Below are positions 8,011 through 18,147 of a stretch of 64,000 bases of DNA, one piece after another; position 1 is the first letter of the stretch; each line of letters starts with the position of its first letter. A program made the translations under genes and the position numbers. Below the pieces are notes generated by a model that was not told the origin of the DNA, made no database searches, and saw nothing but the letters and a program-made list of their open reading frames with translations. Source of the stretch: Pedobacter sp. HDW13 (GTDB lineage: Bacteria > Bacteroidota > Bacteroidia > Sphingobacteriales > Sphingobacteriaceae); the NCBI RefSeq assembly GCF_011303555.1, contig NZ_CP049868.1, positions 1,736,001 through 1,800,000 of the forward strand, read 5' to 3'.

Positions 8011-8994
8011 TTATTTTTTGATTACATCAGGAAATTTTACCTGGATTACATAAGTTCCTTCTAACTTCAATTGCCACGACCATCTTGGATTTACAGAAAA
8101 ACCTGGCGATGCCGGAAAGCCATCTATTGACTTGATAAAGGTACTCGGTATTCTGTAATACATTAAGAAACCCCAATCGGTAGTTGGTGTAACGTATTTT
8201 GTTAAAGGAAACGGTGCTACCTCAAAATCGCAGATCATAGCGGTATCAGTTTGAATAACCGGGTTGAATTTAGCATAGTTTTCAAAAATTGGCCTATCTC
8301 CCCTTGCTATAATTTCTCCTGCTTTAGGATTAAAAACTTTACCATTTTTATCAACCATCTTTAAAATGGCCCTGGCACCACTGTTAGATATTTTGGTACA
8401 GGTAATGATTGGGTTTTTCATCGGCGTTACTGCACCCGTAACATCATTAAAGCCGTTAGCAACATCATCTGTGATAACGAATAAATCGTCAATGCTTGGA
8501 TCTACCACGTTGATCGTAGCCAGTTTTGGAAAAAGCTTTGTGCCGGTAACGTTGGTCATCTCTACATCAAAAATATATCTGCCCAATGGCAAATTAGCCG
8601 AAGCTTTATTAAAGGTAAGCTGGCCGCTATTTTCATTAAAGTACATGGGTAACCGCTTAACTAACTCTCTCTTTTTATCCAGTTGTTCACGCGTAACATC
8701 TGTTTCCGGATCAAAATTCATTCCTGTTTTAAACACCAAAATTTCGTATTCTTTTGAAAATTCTGCCGGTGCCGGAGAGCCGTCCTCTTTTCTCAGGTTT
8801 AACATTTTAAAGGTGTAAGGAGGCGTAGATCCATCAGCATTAATTCTATCAGACTGGAAAAGGATTAATCCCCTTTTGGCAAAAATATCATTGTCTTTAT
8901 AACGAATTCCATCACTTTGGAAACCTTTCTCAATTTTTGTACAGGCATATATGCTTAATAAGAATAGTAGGCCTAAAATATATTTAACTTTCAT
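8011..8994 (-). CDS. DUF5007-like lipoprotein, last gene of a SusC/SusD operon
   Basis: This 327-residue protein starts with a signal peptide and lipobox (IYACTK, Cys about residue 18). The region after it (KGFQSDGIRYKDNDIFAKRG) resembles the start of DUF5007 proteins, which in Bacteroidota sit beside SusC/SusD and fasciclin lipoproteins. The body is beta-rich with no catalytic motif that I can recognise. It is the fourth gene of the operon and probably a surface-exposed accessory or ligand-binding lipoprotein. The family name is from recall and should be treated as likely, not certain. Confidence 0.7.
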   Translation of the reverse strand: MKVKYILGLLFLLSIYACTKIEKGFQSDGIRYKDNDIFAKRGLILFQSDRINADGSTPPYTFKMLNLRKEDGSPAPAEFSKEYEILVFKTGMNFDPETDVTREQLDKKRELVKRLPMYFNENSGQLTFNKASANLPLGRYIFDVEMTNVTGTKLFPKLATINVVDPSIDDLFVITDDVANGFNDVTGAVTPMKNPIITCTKISNSGARAILKMVDKNGKVFNPKAGEIIARGDRPIFENYAKFNPVIQTDTAMICDFEVAPFPLTKYVTPTTDWGFLMYYRIPSTFIKSIDGFPASPGFSVNPRWSWQLKLEGTYVIQVKFPDVIKK

Positions 8995-9013
8995 ATTTGA
9001 TAATATTTATGGT

Positions 9014-9699
9014 TTAATTCCCTAAAGGTTGTGCATTAAAGAACAAACGATGATTTCCAGTTAAAACATGAACAATTCCGGTTTTGGTTACGATGCCGGA
9101 AGTTTGAACATCCGCGGCTTTATCTTTTTGATTTTCGGGTATAGCATTCAAATCGGGTTCTTTATCATCACGTGTACCAATCACCTTAGTATAAGTAACA
9201 TAATCTACGTAATTTATATACTGACCGTATTCATAAGAACGTCTAAATTTTATCATATACTGGACGTTTGGAATTACACCTAATACACTATTGTATAATT
9301 TACCCCAAGCGTAATCTGATCCCTGTTTATTTTTCCTGCAAACAGATAGGTTTTTAAAGAATCGCTTAGCTCCTTCGATGGAATATCCTTTATTCCGAAA
9401 TTAAAATTTTCATTCCCGGTTTCAATAGCCTTTTGGTTCTTCTTTGCCTTTACATAATCGGCAACGCTATAATTGGTAGCAGCAAAGAAGGTAACATCTC
9501 CATTTACGATATCTTTTAAGCCCGCTTTATCAATTACTTTCACCAAAGAATCAAAATTTCGGTTAGATTTTAAGTAATCGTAGGTGGTCATATCCACATA
9601 GGCATTACTAGTACCTCCATCACGTTTATAATCGTCTTTCTTACATGCCGATAAGGCAGTTAAGATTATGCATATATATATTAAAATATTATTTTTCAT
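9014..9699 (-). pseudogene. Fasciclin (FAS1) domain lipoprotein, frame broken by an apparent 1-nt loss
   Basis: The N-terminal part (from ATG at 9699) has a lipobox (ALSACKKDD) and FAS1 features such as NGDVTFFAATNYSVADY and KTYLFAGKINRDQITLG, then meets a stop at 9280-9282. The reading continues in another frame as KLYNSVLGVIPNVQYMIKF and ends with the FAS1 C-terminal pattern TKTGIVHVLTGNHRLFF before 9014. Adding one base to the C4 run at 9303-9306 (G4 on the coding strand) rejoins the two halves into one protein of about 228 residues. FAS1 lipoproteins mediate adhesion or ligand contact. The gene lies between SusD and DUF5007, an arrangement I recall from related loci. It is probably intact in the organism. 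Confidence 0.75.
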
Positions 9700-9726
9700 G
9701 ATTTTTAATCTTAGGATTAAATTTAT

Positions 9727-11244
9727 TTATACTTTACCCAACCAATAGGTAGTTTGTTTCAGATAAGGATTGTTCCTAAACAAAGCAGGATCTAAAGGCC
9801 AATAAAAGCCTTCTTTTCTAAATCTTGCTTCAGGAAGCCAGTCTACAATAAAGCCATATCTTCTGGTCCGCAGCAAATCATAAAATAAATGTCCTTCCAA
9901 AAACATTTCCCTTCCACGCTCTATAATATATTCGTCCATTACATCACTTACCGATAAGCCATTGTCTACCAGAACAGGGGAAGGATCATTTCTTTTTCTA
10001 AAGTTATTGATAATTGTAGTTGCAGTAGCTGCATCGCCTTTGTAAAGTGCAATTTCTGCTTTTAGTAACTGCATATCCCCTAATCTGAATATGATAATGT
10101 TATTGCTTAAATAAGGGTTTAATTTTTGTCCCGGATTTCGGTAAGTTACATTGCTGTATTTAATACACATTGGTTTTTCGGGCAGTGTAAAATCAAAACC
10201 CTTTTTTAACCTGATGTCGGTATCCGTGTAAAAATGATCATTGATATACCTTGGCACGACATAAAACCTGGGGTTATTACCAAAACCATTAATGTAGCTT
10301 CCGTTTAAAAATTCTGCACCTACCGAACTTGCCGATCCCTCAAGCGTATTTTCGCTAATATTAATCTCAAAAATACCTTCCGAAGAGCGTCCTATAAATG
10401 TGTTTTTATAATTGGCTGTATCGGTTAAGGTATAACCACCGCGACTAATCAAGGTATTAATAGTTGTATCGGCACTGTTTACATCTACCATATTTGGCGC
10501 ATCTGTGGAGACATCAGACATAGTTGCCCGCCACAAATATAAATGGGCTAACAGTGCATAAGCAGATCCTTTATTAGCCGTCACTTTCGCATCGCCAGTA
10601 TTGCTATAGGTCCAACCCAACAAATTAATGGCCTTATGACAGTCATCCTCTACCAGTTTCATTACCTCTGCTCTTGGTTTTCTGGGTAATTGAGGTGCAT
10701 TAAGCGGATCTTCATAAGATTCGGTAACAATTGGCACATCACCCCAAACGCGTACCATCATAAAATAACTTAAGGCCCTTAAAAAATAAGCCTGACCTAA
10801 AATGTTATTTCTAAATTCGGTAGCATCATCTTCTGTAGATAATTGCGCATCTGTCATACCTGCTGCTTTCTGTAATATGAGATTAGACATGGCTATACTT
10901 TTATAATAAAGTGTGTAATTAGCCAATGTGTTTAAGTTGTATTGAAAGGTGAAATCGCCGTTTTGTATCCCCTCCAGCCCATCGCCGGTATACTGCATGG
11001 TAAAGTAGTTTTTAGCAATGGCATCGCCATACATGTAGTAGCGGTTATTTTTGTTGGTAATGGCATTGCGGAACAAGGCATAATTACCAGCCATAGCACC
11101 TCTTGCATCTTTAGCCGTTTTCCAGAAAGTTTGCTCGTATGGCGCATCTTTAGGCTCTTCGTAAAGTAGCTTTTTACAAGCACTGGTACTTAAAATAATG
11201 ATTACAGTACTTAATATACTGAGTTTTGTTATTATATTTTTCAT
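9727..11244 (-). CDS. RagB/SusD family outer-membrane nutrient-binding lipoprotein
   Basis: This 505-residue SusD homologue has a signal peptide with lipobox (STSACKKLL, Cys about residue 23). The TPR-like helical body contains YFLRALSYFMMVRVWGDVP near 153-171, a stretch conserved in SusD. The C-terminal IIERGREMFLEGHLFYDLLR region is also typical. It forms the lid on the SusC barrel and binds the oligomeric ligand. It follows SusC by 10 bp. No glycosidase is nearby, so the ligand is unknown. Confidence 0.93.
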   Translation of the reverse strand: MKNIITKLSILSTVIIILSTSACKKLLYEEPKDAPYEQTFWKTAKDARGAMAGNYALFRNAITNKNNRYYMYGDAIAKNYFTMQYTGDGLEGIQNGDFTFQYNLNTLANYTLYYKSIAMSNLILQKAAGMTDAQLSTEDDATEFRNNILGQAYFLRALSYFMMVRVWGDVPIVTESYEDPLNAPQLPRKPRAEVMKLVEDDCHKAINLLGWTYSNTGDAKVTANKGSAYALLAHLYLWRATMSDVSTDAPNMVDVNSADTTINTLISRGGYTLTDTANYKNTFIGRSSEGIFEINISENTLEGSASSVGAEFLNGSYINGFGNNPRFYVVPRYINDHFYTDTDIRLKKGFDFTLPEKPMCIKYSNVTYRNPGQKLNPYLSNNIIIFRLGDMQLLKAEIALYKGDAATATTIINNFRKRNDPSPVLVDNGLSVSDVMDEYIIERGREMFLEGHLFYDLLRTRRYGFIVDWLPEARFRKEGFYWPLDPALFRNNPYLKQTTYWLGKV

Positions 11245-11254
11245 CTTAGTAGTA

Positions 11255-14200
11255 TTAAAATTGAACCTGAAGACCTAAAGTATATTTTTTCGGGATTGGA
11301 TATCCCGTTCCGATATACTCACCATATCCGTTTACAGCCTCTGCATCTGGCAATTTTTTTGATTGCTGGAACATGTGCACATTATCGATCATAGCAAACA
11401 CTTTAAACTGACTAAGCCCCCACTTACTAAGGGTTTTGGCACCTAAATCGTACCCCAGCGTAATATTTTTTATCCTTAAATACCCTCCCTTTTCTAAGAA
11501 AAACGTTTGTGCACCTGTATAATAATAACGGTAAGTACCCAAATCGTATTTAGCATACTCTGCGTTATCACCCGGATTTCTCCAAATATTTAATTTATCC
11601 AAATCAGGCGTAGAGAAGCTGGCAAATTGGTAGATTGCATTCCCATCCTGAGAATTTGCAAAACGGTCTGAATCGAACAAGTTTAGCACATCTCTTTTAA
11701 AGGTAAATGTTGCAAAAACACTCAATGAGAAATTTTTGTAGCTAAAATTATTGGTCCAACCACCTGTAAAACGAGGATTCGGATCGCCAATTGGCTGTTT
11801 GTCCGGATTAATACCATCATTAAAAATATCTACAAAATAATCGCCATCTAAATCGGCCAGGTAAAAATCTCCTTCGTTAAAAGTGCCGTTACTGTTCCGG
11901 TAACGTTCGCCGGTAAATGGATTTTGTGGAATATCTCCGGTTCTTGAAAATACACCCTTGGTTCGGTAAAGGTAAAATGCATTAAGTGGGCTACCCACTG
12001 ATAGAATATGGGTTTTATCAAACCGATCACCTCTCAAAATGATATCGCGGCCACCATTAGGCAAGCTCATAATCTGGTTCTTATTATAAGAAATATTAAA
12101 TGAAGTATACCACTTAAATGGCTTGCTGATCAGGGTACCGTTAAAAGTAAGCTCCAAACCTGAGTTACGTACTGAAAAAGCATTGGTAAAAGCCACATCG
12201 TAACCCGAGGTAACCGGCAAATCAACGTTAAATAACTTATCCTTTACTTCTTTATTATAAACATCAAAGGTAATGGCATACTTCCCATTTTGAATTTCTA
12301 AATCCGTACCAATATTCCACTGTGTAGATTTTTCCCAGCTCAAATTCTTTTGGGCTACACCATTATTAAAATTAGGTGTGATAGCCGTAACACCATTGTA
12401 AGAGGATGCGCCGCCATTACCATCAAAAATACCATTATTAACCAGATATTTATTGTATTGGACGTAGGCATTATTTAGATTTTCGTTACCTGTAACACCA
12501 TAACTACCCCTGATTTTAATGAGGCTAAATGGATTATTGGTCATGTTTTTCATGAAATTTTCTTCAGACAAGATCCAACCAACAGATACTGACGGGAAAA
12601 AACCATATTTGTTGTTTTCACCAAAGCCCGATGAGCCATCAGTCCTTATCGAGCCAGATAATAAGTATTTATCGGCATAATCATAGCTAAAACGGCTGTA
12701 ATATGCAATTAATCCATGGCCACGGTATTGTGATGAGGCAAAAATGTTAGCCTGCTGAAAACCAGTCACAACTGTTATATTATCAGAAGGACCACCAAAG
12801 CCAGCAGCTTGTGTATTTTCGTACTGATTATATTCTATATCTTGCCCTGCTAAAACATTAAATGTATGTTTACCCAGTGAACCGCTATAATTTAAATAAT
12901 TAGAAGCTCTTAATCCTATTCCGCTTGAAGAAAAACTGCTGGCGCTATTTCCCAATCCATTGTTTAACAAGCTACTAAAACTACCATCTCTTCGTTGATT
13001 ATCTGATGTATATGATGATTGGGAGTTTAGCGTAAAATGTTTATTAAACTCATAACTTAAATTAAGGTTGATACCAAACTGGTTACTGATATTACGGTCT
13101 ATGTTTTCGCTATTTGGGCTTACATAATATTCGAGTTTTTCTGGCGAAAGATTGATCAGTGACGAAGGTAAATTGCCCGCACCAAGCCTGGTGGGATTTG
13201 ATGAGTTGTTGGGATCTTCGCCACCCCTGCCTCTATCAGTTCTTGAATAATAAAATTGAGGATTGATCGTCAATTTTTTATTAAGTGCTTTTGTTGATAA
13301 GTTGATTCTGGTACTATAGCGTTTAACGCCTGTACCTTTTACGATCCCCTGCTCATTGTAATAGCCACCGCTAAAGCGGTAAGTCATTCCATTATCCGAA
13401 CCACCGGTTAAACTGATGTTGTTATCGTTTATTTTAGCCAAACGATAGAACAGATCCTGCCAGTCGGTATTTCCATTAAATACCGGATTCAAGCTATCAG
13501 TAAGCAAATAAGGCAGTTGTCTTCTCTGGTCGTAAGTGAGTTGCCTTTGCAAAACCTCCATTTTTTGTCTGCGTTCAGTAGCGCCAATGGTAGCTTCACG
13601 CAAATCAGGCCGCTGCGAAAAACCTACATAGCTACTTATATTAATTTTAGTGTCGCCACTTACTCCTTTTTTTGTTGTAATTAATATTACGCCATTGGCC
13701 GCTCTCGAACCATAAATGGCCGCAGCAGATGCATCTTTTAATACATCAATTGATTCGATATCGTTCGGATTTATACCCGCCAAATAGTTGGTGCCGGTAC
13801 CTGTTCCTGGTGGAACAAAATCCTCAGAAGCCTGAGGTACCCCATCTACCACATATAGTGGCGATCTTACCGTATTAACCTGGTCGTAACTGGTGCTACC
13901 TGTAGAGTTACCACGAACCGACACGGTTGGCGCTACACCAGGCTGACCACTAAAGTTCTGAACATTTATACCGGCAAGTCTACCCTGTAGCAGCTGGTCG
14001 AAACTTGGCGAAGGCAAATTGGCAAGTTCTTTTCCTGAAATACTGGAAATAGCGGCTGTTGATTTTTTTCTGGTTATTTTCTGATAACCAATGAGTACTA
14101 CCTCATCTAGCATCTTATTGTCATCCTGCAGAGAAAAGTTTATGGTACCGCTTGCAGTAATTGTTTTTTCCGCGGTAACGAAGCCAACTATCCTGGCAAC

Positions 14201-14434
14201 CAGCACAGCTTTATCGCTCTGTACAGCCAATGTGAATTTCCCTTCAGCATTAGTCGAAGTCCCGTTTTTTGTCCCCTTCTCCAAAATAGATACCCCTGGT
14301 ATTGGTTTATCATTCTGATCTAAAACCGTTCCTTTTATTGTTTTTTGGGCAAAAGCCAGCCAGGGAATTAATAAATAAAAAAATGTGGCCGCTAAAAATT
14401 TAACATAGCAATGTCTTGTAGAAGTTTTTTCCAT
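11255..14434 (-). CDS. SusC/RagA family TonB-linked outer-membrane protein
   Basis: This 1059-residue transporter starts with a signal peptide, followed by a carboxypeptidase-regulatory-like beta domain (about 31-115, KTIKGTVLDQNDKPIPG). The plug comes next, with the signature SVRGNSTGS and later VLKDASAAAIYGSRAANGVILITTKKG near 235-260, then the 22-strand barrel ending in an aromatic residue (LQVQF). It has no N-terminal STN domain, so it is not wired to an anti-sigma factor. It forms an operon with SusD, fasciclin and DUF5007 genes on the minus strand. The substrate is not predictable. Confidence 0.94.
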   Translation of the reverse strand: MEKTSTRHCYVKFLAATFFYLLIPWLAFAQKTIKGTVLDQNDKPIPGVSILEKGTKNGTSTNAEGKFTLAVQSDKAVLVARIVGFVTAEKTITASGTINFSLQDDNKMLDEVVLIGYQKITRKKSTAAISSISGKELANLPSPSFDQLLQGRLAGINVQNFSGQPGVAPTVSVRGNSTGSTSYDQVNTVRSPLYVVDGVPQASEDFVPPGTGTGTNYLAGINPNDIESIDVLKDASAAAIYGSRAANGVILITTKKGVSGDTKINISSYVGFSQRPDLREATIGATERRQKMEVLQRQLTYDQRRQLPYLLTDSLNPVFNGNTDWQDLFYRLAKINDNNISLTGGSDNGMTYRFSGGYYNEQGIVKGTGVKRYSTRINLSTKALNKKLTINPQFYYSRTDRGRGGEDPNNSSNPTRLGAGNLPSSLINLSPEKLEYYVSPNSENIDRNISNQFGINLNLSYEFNKHFTLNSQSSYTSDNQRRDGSFSSLLNNGLGNSASSFSSSGIGLRASNYLNYSGSLGKHTFNVLAGQDIEYNQYENTQAAGFGGPSDNITVVTGFQQANIFASSQYRGHGLIAYYSRFSYDYADKYLLSGSIRTDGSSGFGENNKYGFFPSVSVGWILSEENFMKNMTNNPFSLIKIRGSYGVTGNENLNNAYVQYNKYLVNNGIFDGNGGASSYNGVTAITPNFNNGVAQKNLSWEKSTQWNIGTDLEIQNGKYAITFDVYNKEVKDKLFNVDLPVTSGYDVAFTNAFSVRNSGLELTFNGTLISKPFKWYTSFNISYNKNQIMSLPNGGRDIILRGDRFDKTHILSVGSPLNAFYLYRTKGVFSRTGDIPQNPFTGERYRNSNGTFNEGDFYLADLDGDYFVDIFNDGINPDKQPIGDPNPRFTGGWTNNFSYKNFSLSVFATFTFKRDVLNLFDSDRFANSQDGNAIYQFASFSTPDLDKLNIWRNPGDNAEYAKYDLGTYRYYYTGAQTFFLEKGGYLRIKNITLGYDLGAKTLSKWGLSQFKVFAMIDNVHMFQQSKKLPDAEAVNGYGEYIGTGYPIPKKYTLGLQVQF

Positions 14435-14777
14435 TGATGATTAGTTAGTTAGGTTTGATTACAAGTAAAAGTATCGGTAATTTTAATTAGGGTTCAACTA
14501 TTTTTTAACTAAGAAAAACCATATTTTAACCCAAACAATTCCAATCACACGATATTTAATTCCGAAAAAAGCAGCAATCACAACGTAAAAAGCAGATTAC
14601 ATCAAGCTACATGGCACTTTTTTGATTCAATAACCATTATTCATACGCAATTCTGGAGTAAATGTTAACTTCAAAAAATAACTATTGAATAAATCATAAA
14701 CTAAAACGTTAAACTATCTTCTTTTTCCTAAATATTCTACCTGAATTTGGCAAGTATGCATAATGCGCCGCCCCGCT
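14435..14777. other. Divergent intergenic region between SusC and the siderophore receptor operon
   Basis: AT-rich sequence with no gene. I could not identify a convincing -33/-7 pair for the minus-strand SusC gene. The part next to the plus-strand receptor (14778 onward) holds operators that are described separately. Confidence 0.4.
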
Positions 14778-14853
14778 ATTTAGAATAATTCAAAATAATT
14801 TGGATAATCCAAATTTCTGCCGTTATTTTGCGTCTCTTTAGAATTAATCCAAA
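14778..14853 (+). promoter_or_regulatory. Three related palindromic operators over the siderophore-receptor promoter
   Basis: Three similar palindromes lie in a row: ATTTAGAATAATTCAAAAT (14778-14796), ATTTGGATAATCCAAAT (14798-14814, perfect) and TTTAGAATTAATCCAAA (14837-14853). They share the half-site TTTrGAwT. Their centres are 19 and 39 bp apart. The middle one overlaps the -33 box and the last one starts at the expected transcription start, a geometry that suits repression. Given the iron-uptake operon downstream, a metal-dependent repressor of the Fur or DtxR type is the likely binder. The regulator itself is not in the window. Confidence 0.6.
14799..14830 (+). promoter_or_regulatory. 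Predicted promoter of the TonB receptor operon
   Basis: TTTG (14799-14802) is followed after 20 nt by TTATTTTG (14823-14830), close to the Bacteroidota TTTG-N19-21-TAnnTTTG pattern with one mismatch. Transcription would start near 14836, giving a leader of about 90 nt before the ATG at 14928. Confidence 0.5.
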
Positions 14854-14927
14854 TAAATTTTAAAGAACAAAAAACCAGCATGCGCTTCCATTTTAATTCG
14901 CATGAAACATATTCTTAAAATAATAAA

Positions 14928-17354
14928 ATGAATAAAATCAGACTATTTGTATTAACCGCAGTGATGCTCTTAATCAATACCCTTGCTTTTGCACAGCAAT
15001 CAGGAACTTTAAAAGGTACCATTACCACTTCAGATGGTAAGCCTGCGGCTTACATTTCAGTAGGTTTAAAAGGCAAGGGCTTAGGGAACGTTACCAATGA
15101 TAAAGGCTTATATGAAATTTTACGTGTTAAACCGGGTACTTACATTTTAAGGGTATCGGCGGTTGGTATGCAAAATTTAGAAAAAACCATTACCATCCAG
15201 GCAGGCGAAAACAAAATAGTAGACGTGGTAATCAGCCAAAATTCAAATCAGTTGAGCGAGGTAAACATTAACCAGGGTGTAAATAAATATATCGCTAAAA
15301 AGAGCGAATACATTTCTAAAATGTCACTTAACAATTTAGAAAACCCACAGGTTTATACTACCATTACCAAAGAAACTATGGCCGACCAGCTTGTGTTTTC
15401 AGTTGATGATGCGACCCGTAATGCTACAGGTGTTCAAAAAATGTGGGAATCTACAGGTCGTGGTGGCGATGGTGGTGCTTATTATGCATCGAGAGGCTTT
15501 ATTGTACAGGCCAAGTTAAGAAATGGTATTGCGGGCAACGTTACCGGCCGCAACGACGTTGCCAACTTAGAAAGTGTAGAATTTATTAAAGGTCCATCGG
15601 CTACTTTATTTGGCAGTACATTAACTTCGTACGGTGGTTTAATTAACCGCATCACCAAAAAACCTTTTGAAGGAACGGGAGGCTCAGTAAGTTATTCAAC
15701 CGGCACTTACGATTTTAACCGGGTTAGTACCGATTTTAATTTCCCTGTTGATAAAGCCAACCATATTTATGCCCGTATCAATACTTCTTATAATTACAAG
15801 GGTTCTTTTCAGGAAAATGTTTTTGACAAAGGCTTCTTTATCGCGCCAAGCTTGTCGTATAAAGTAAACGACAAATTAGACTTCGTTTTTGATGCTGAAA
15901 TTGCCAATGGTAAAAACACTTTAAAACCATTTGTTTTCTTCTATTTCCCGGTTGCACAACTGGGTTTTGACAGGGCCGATCAATCTGGTATTCCTTACGA
16001 TAAATCGTTCACCGGCGATGCCATGAAACAAAAATACAACAGTTCGAATTTCTTTGGTCAGGCCAACTATAAGTTTAACGACAATTGGTCTTCACACACT
16101 AGTTTTTCGAGCAATTATAGCTTTTCAAATGGTCGTGGCACTTATCTTTTTCTTGTTCCAAACAGTTTCTTCAATCCTGCAGCAGCTCCCGGTGCCGATA
16201 ATTTATCGAGAGCAGATCAATCAACCGACAACAGTAAAATCTTCACTTATGAAGTACAACAAAACTTTAACGGTACATTTAACTTAGGTTCAGTTAAAAA
16301 CCGCGTTGTACTTGGCCTAGATTATTTACGCCAAAATTCCGATCAGTTGTTTTACTCGATAGACACCTTCGATATTACCAACAAAAACGGAACAGGTGCC
16401 AATTACAACAATTTTACTGAGGCTAATTTAGCGGCGTTTTACGCGGCAAACCCTTATTCTAAATATCCGGTTAACTTCAAATCCAACACCTATAGTGCTT
16501 ACGCATCAGATGTAATTAACTTAACCGACAGGTTAATTGCCCTTGCAGCTTTAAGGGTTGATCGTTTTGACAACAAAGGCAATTCTGACCGTGCAGGTTC
16601 GGCACCGAAAGGCGCTTACAAGCAAACTGTTTTCTCGCCAAAATTCGGTTTGGTATTTCAACCGGTTAAAGATCAGTTATCATTATTTGCCAACTACCAA
16701 AATGGTTTTAATAACATCAATGGTATAGATTACAAAGGGGATGCCTTTAAAGCAGAACAAGCTAACCAGATTGAAGGTGGTATTAAAGCCAATGCTTTTA
16801 ACGGCAAAATAACCGGATCGGTATCTTACTACTACATCAAAGTGAAAGATATTGTCAGGGGTTATAATTTAGATCCAACAAATCCAAATGCCCAGATTCA
16901 GGATGGTAACAAAATCAGCAAAGGTATAGAAGCCGAAGTTATTGCAAACCCGGTAAACGGCTTAAATATTATCGCAGGCTTTGCCTATAACGATAACCAT
17001 TTAGAAAATGCATCGCCTGATGTTGAAGGCAGAAGAGATGCTTACTCAGCCGCACCTTACTCGGCAAATTTATGGGTAAGCTATAAATTCTTGTCGGGTT
17101 CGTTAAGAGGCCTTGGCCTGGGTGCAGGTGGTAACTACGCCAGTGATAACAAAATTGTAAATAGTGTAAGTCAAGGGGTATTTATTTTACCGGCTTATAA
17201 GGTTTACAACGCCTCGGTATTCTACGATCACAGCAGATTTAGAATCGGTGTCAAAGTCGACAACTTTACTAATCAAAAGTACTGGACAGGCTACAGCACC
17301 ATGAACCCACAAGATCTCAGAACTTTTACGGGTAGTGTAACCTATAAATTTTAA
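14928..17354 (+). CDS. TonB-dependent siderophore-type receptor
   Basis: This 808-residue outer-membrane receptor has a signal peptide (cleavage after AFA, about residue 22) and a carboxypeptidase-regulatory-like domain (about 26-105). The plug contains ASRGF and VEFIKGPSATLFGS, the classic siderophore/vitamin receptor pattern, and the barrel ends VTYKF. The layout is that of ferrichrome-type receptors with a Bacteroidota N-terminal extension, not SusC. It leads an operon with DUF4198, PepSY and DUF6607 genes, which points to ferric siderophore or haem-type uptake, though copper chelates are also possible. It sits behind three operator-like palindromes. Confidence 0.92.
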   Translation: MNKIRLFVLTAVMLLINTLAFAQQSGTLKGTITTSDGKPAAYISVGLKGKGLGNVTNDKGLYEILRVKPGTYILRVSAVGMQNLEKTITIQAGENKIVDVVISQNSNQLSEVNINQGVNKYIAKKSEYISKMSLNNLENPQVYTTITKETMADQLVFSVDDATRNATGVQKMWESTGRGGDGGAYYASRGFIVQAKLRNGIAGNVTGRNDVANLESVEFIKGPSATLFGSTLTSYGGLINRITKKPFEGTGGSVSYSTGTYDFNRVSTDFNFPVDKANHIYARINTSYNYKGSFQENVFDKGFFIAPSLSYKVNDKLDFVFDAEIANGKNTLKPFVFFYFPVAQLGFDRADQSGIPYDKSFTGDAMKQKYNSSNFFGQANYKFNDNWSSHTSFSSNYSFSNGRGTYLFLVPNSFFNPAAAPGADNLSRADQSTDNSKIFTYEVQQNFNGTFNLGSVKNRVVLGLDYLRQNSDQLFYSIDTFDITNKNGTGANYNNFTEANLAAFYAANPYSKYPVNFKSNTYSAYASDVINLTDRLIALAALRVDRFDNKGNSDRAGSAPKGAYKQTVFSPKFGLVFQPVKDQLSLFANYQNGFNNINGIDYKGDAFKAEQANQIEGGIKANAFNGKITGSVSYYYIKVKDIVRGYNLDPTNPNAQIQDGNKISKGIEAEVIANPVNGLNIIAGFAYNDNHLENASPDVEGRRDAYSAAPYSANLWVSYKFLSGSLRGLGLGAGGNYASDNKIVNSVSQGVFILPAYKVYNASVFYDHSRFRIGVKVDNFTNQKYWTGYSTMNPQDLRTFTGSVTYKF

Positions 17355-17362
17355 TCCATCAT

Positions 17363-17398
17363 ACCATGCGATACTGGATCAGATCAGTACCGCATGGT
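17363..17398 (+). other. Intercistronic hairpin after the receptor gene
   Basis: ACCATGCGATACTG (17363-17376) pairs with CAGTACCGCATGGT (17385-17398) over 14 bp, 13 Watson-Crick pairs plus one G-U, with an 8-nt loop. It starts 8 nt after the receptor stop and lies 15 nt before the next start. There is only a weak T-stretch (GGTTT), so it is more likely a stability or partial-termination element than a full terminator. Confidence 0.65.
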
Positions 17399-17413
17399 TT
17401 AAAAACCGAAAAC

Positions 17414-18124
17414 ATGAAAACTAAAATCTCAATATTATTATTTTTTCTGGCCTTCAGTATCTCTGGCGCTTTTGCACATGCTTTATGGATAGAAACATCG
17501 GCTACAGGCAAAAAAGGCCAGGCACAGGAAGTGAAAATTTTCTTTGGCGAATACGAAAGCGGTGAGCCCGATTCGGCAGCCAAATGGTTCAGTAACCTTA
17601 AAGATTTTAAACTGGTTCTAACAGCTCCAAATGGTAGCACTAAAGTTTTAACCGCTTCGCCTGATGTACTTTTTTACAAAGCCAGCTTTACACCCGATCA
17701 GGATGGCACTTACAAACTTTCTGTTGTGCATGAAGTTGCTGCTGTTTACGAAAAAGCAAAAATCGAATATTATGCTTTTGCCGATGTTGCAGTAAGTACC
17801 CTGAAAATAAATACCACCTTTCCGGCTGACGCTGCCTTAACCATCAGACCAGATAAACATGCATTGAAAGCAGGAGAAACGGCCATACACCAGGTGATTT
17901 ACAACAAAGCACCTTTTGCAAACAAGAAATTAACAGTGGTGGGTCCGGATAAAAAATCACAGCCTACCGAAACTGATGCGGAAGGTAAGTTTACTTTTAA
18001 ACCTGCCGCCAAAGGAAATTATTTCCTGGAGGCGTTTACCGAAGATAAAACCCCGGGGAAACTAAACGGAAAAGATTACGATAAAATCTGGCACCTGGTT
18101 ACCTACACCACTCAGGCAAACTAA
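17414..18124 (+). CDS. DUF4198 domain periplasmic protein
   Basis: This 236-residue exported protein starts at the ATG at 17414, because an upstream in-frame ATG (17366) lies inside the hairpin and would hide the signal peptide. The signal peptide ends GAFA, and cleavage would leave His22 as the mature N-terminus (HALWIE). The HALW motif is typical of DUF4198, a family linked in other bacteria to metal uptake. The body is beta-rich and looks like two immunoglobulin-type domains. It lies between the TonB receptor and the PepSY protein and may bind metal in the periplasm. Confidence 0.8.
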   Translation: MKTKISILLFFLAFSISGAFAHALWIETSATGKKGQAQEVKIFFGEYESGEPDSAAKWFSNLKDFKLVLTAPNGSTKVLTASPDVLFYKASFTPDQDGTYKLSVVHEVAAVYEKAKIEYYAFADVAVSTLKINTTFPADAALTIRPDKHALKAGETAIHQVIYNKAPFANKKLTVVGPDKKSQPTETDAEGKFTFKPAAKGNYFLEAFTEDKTPGKLNGKDYDKIWHLVTYTTQAN

Positions 18125-18147
18125 GGCATTTTATCAAAAAACAATTT

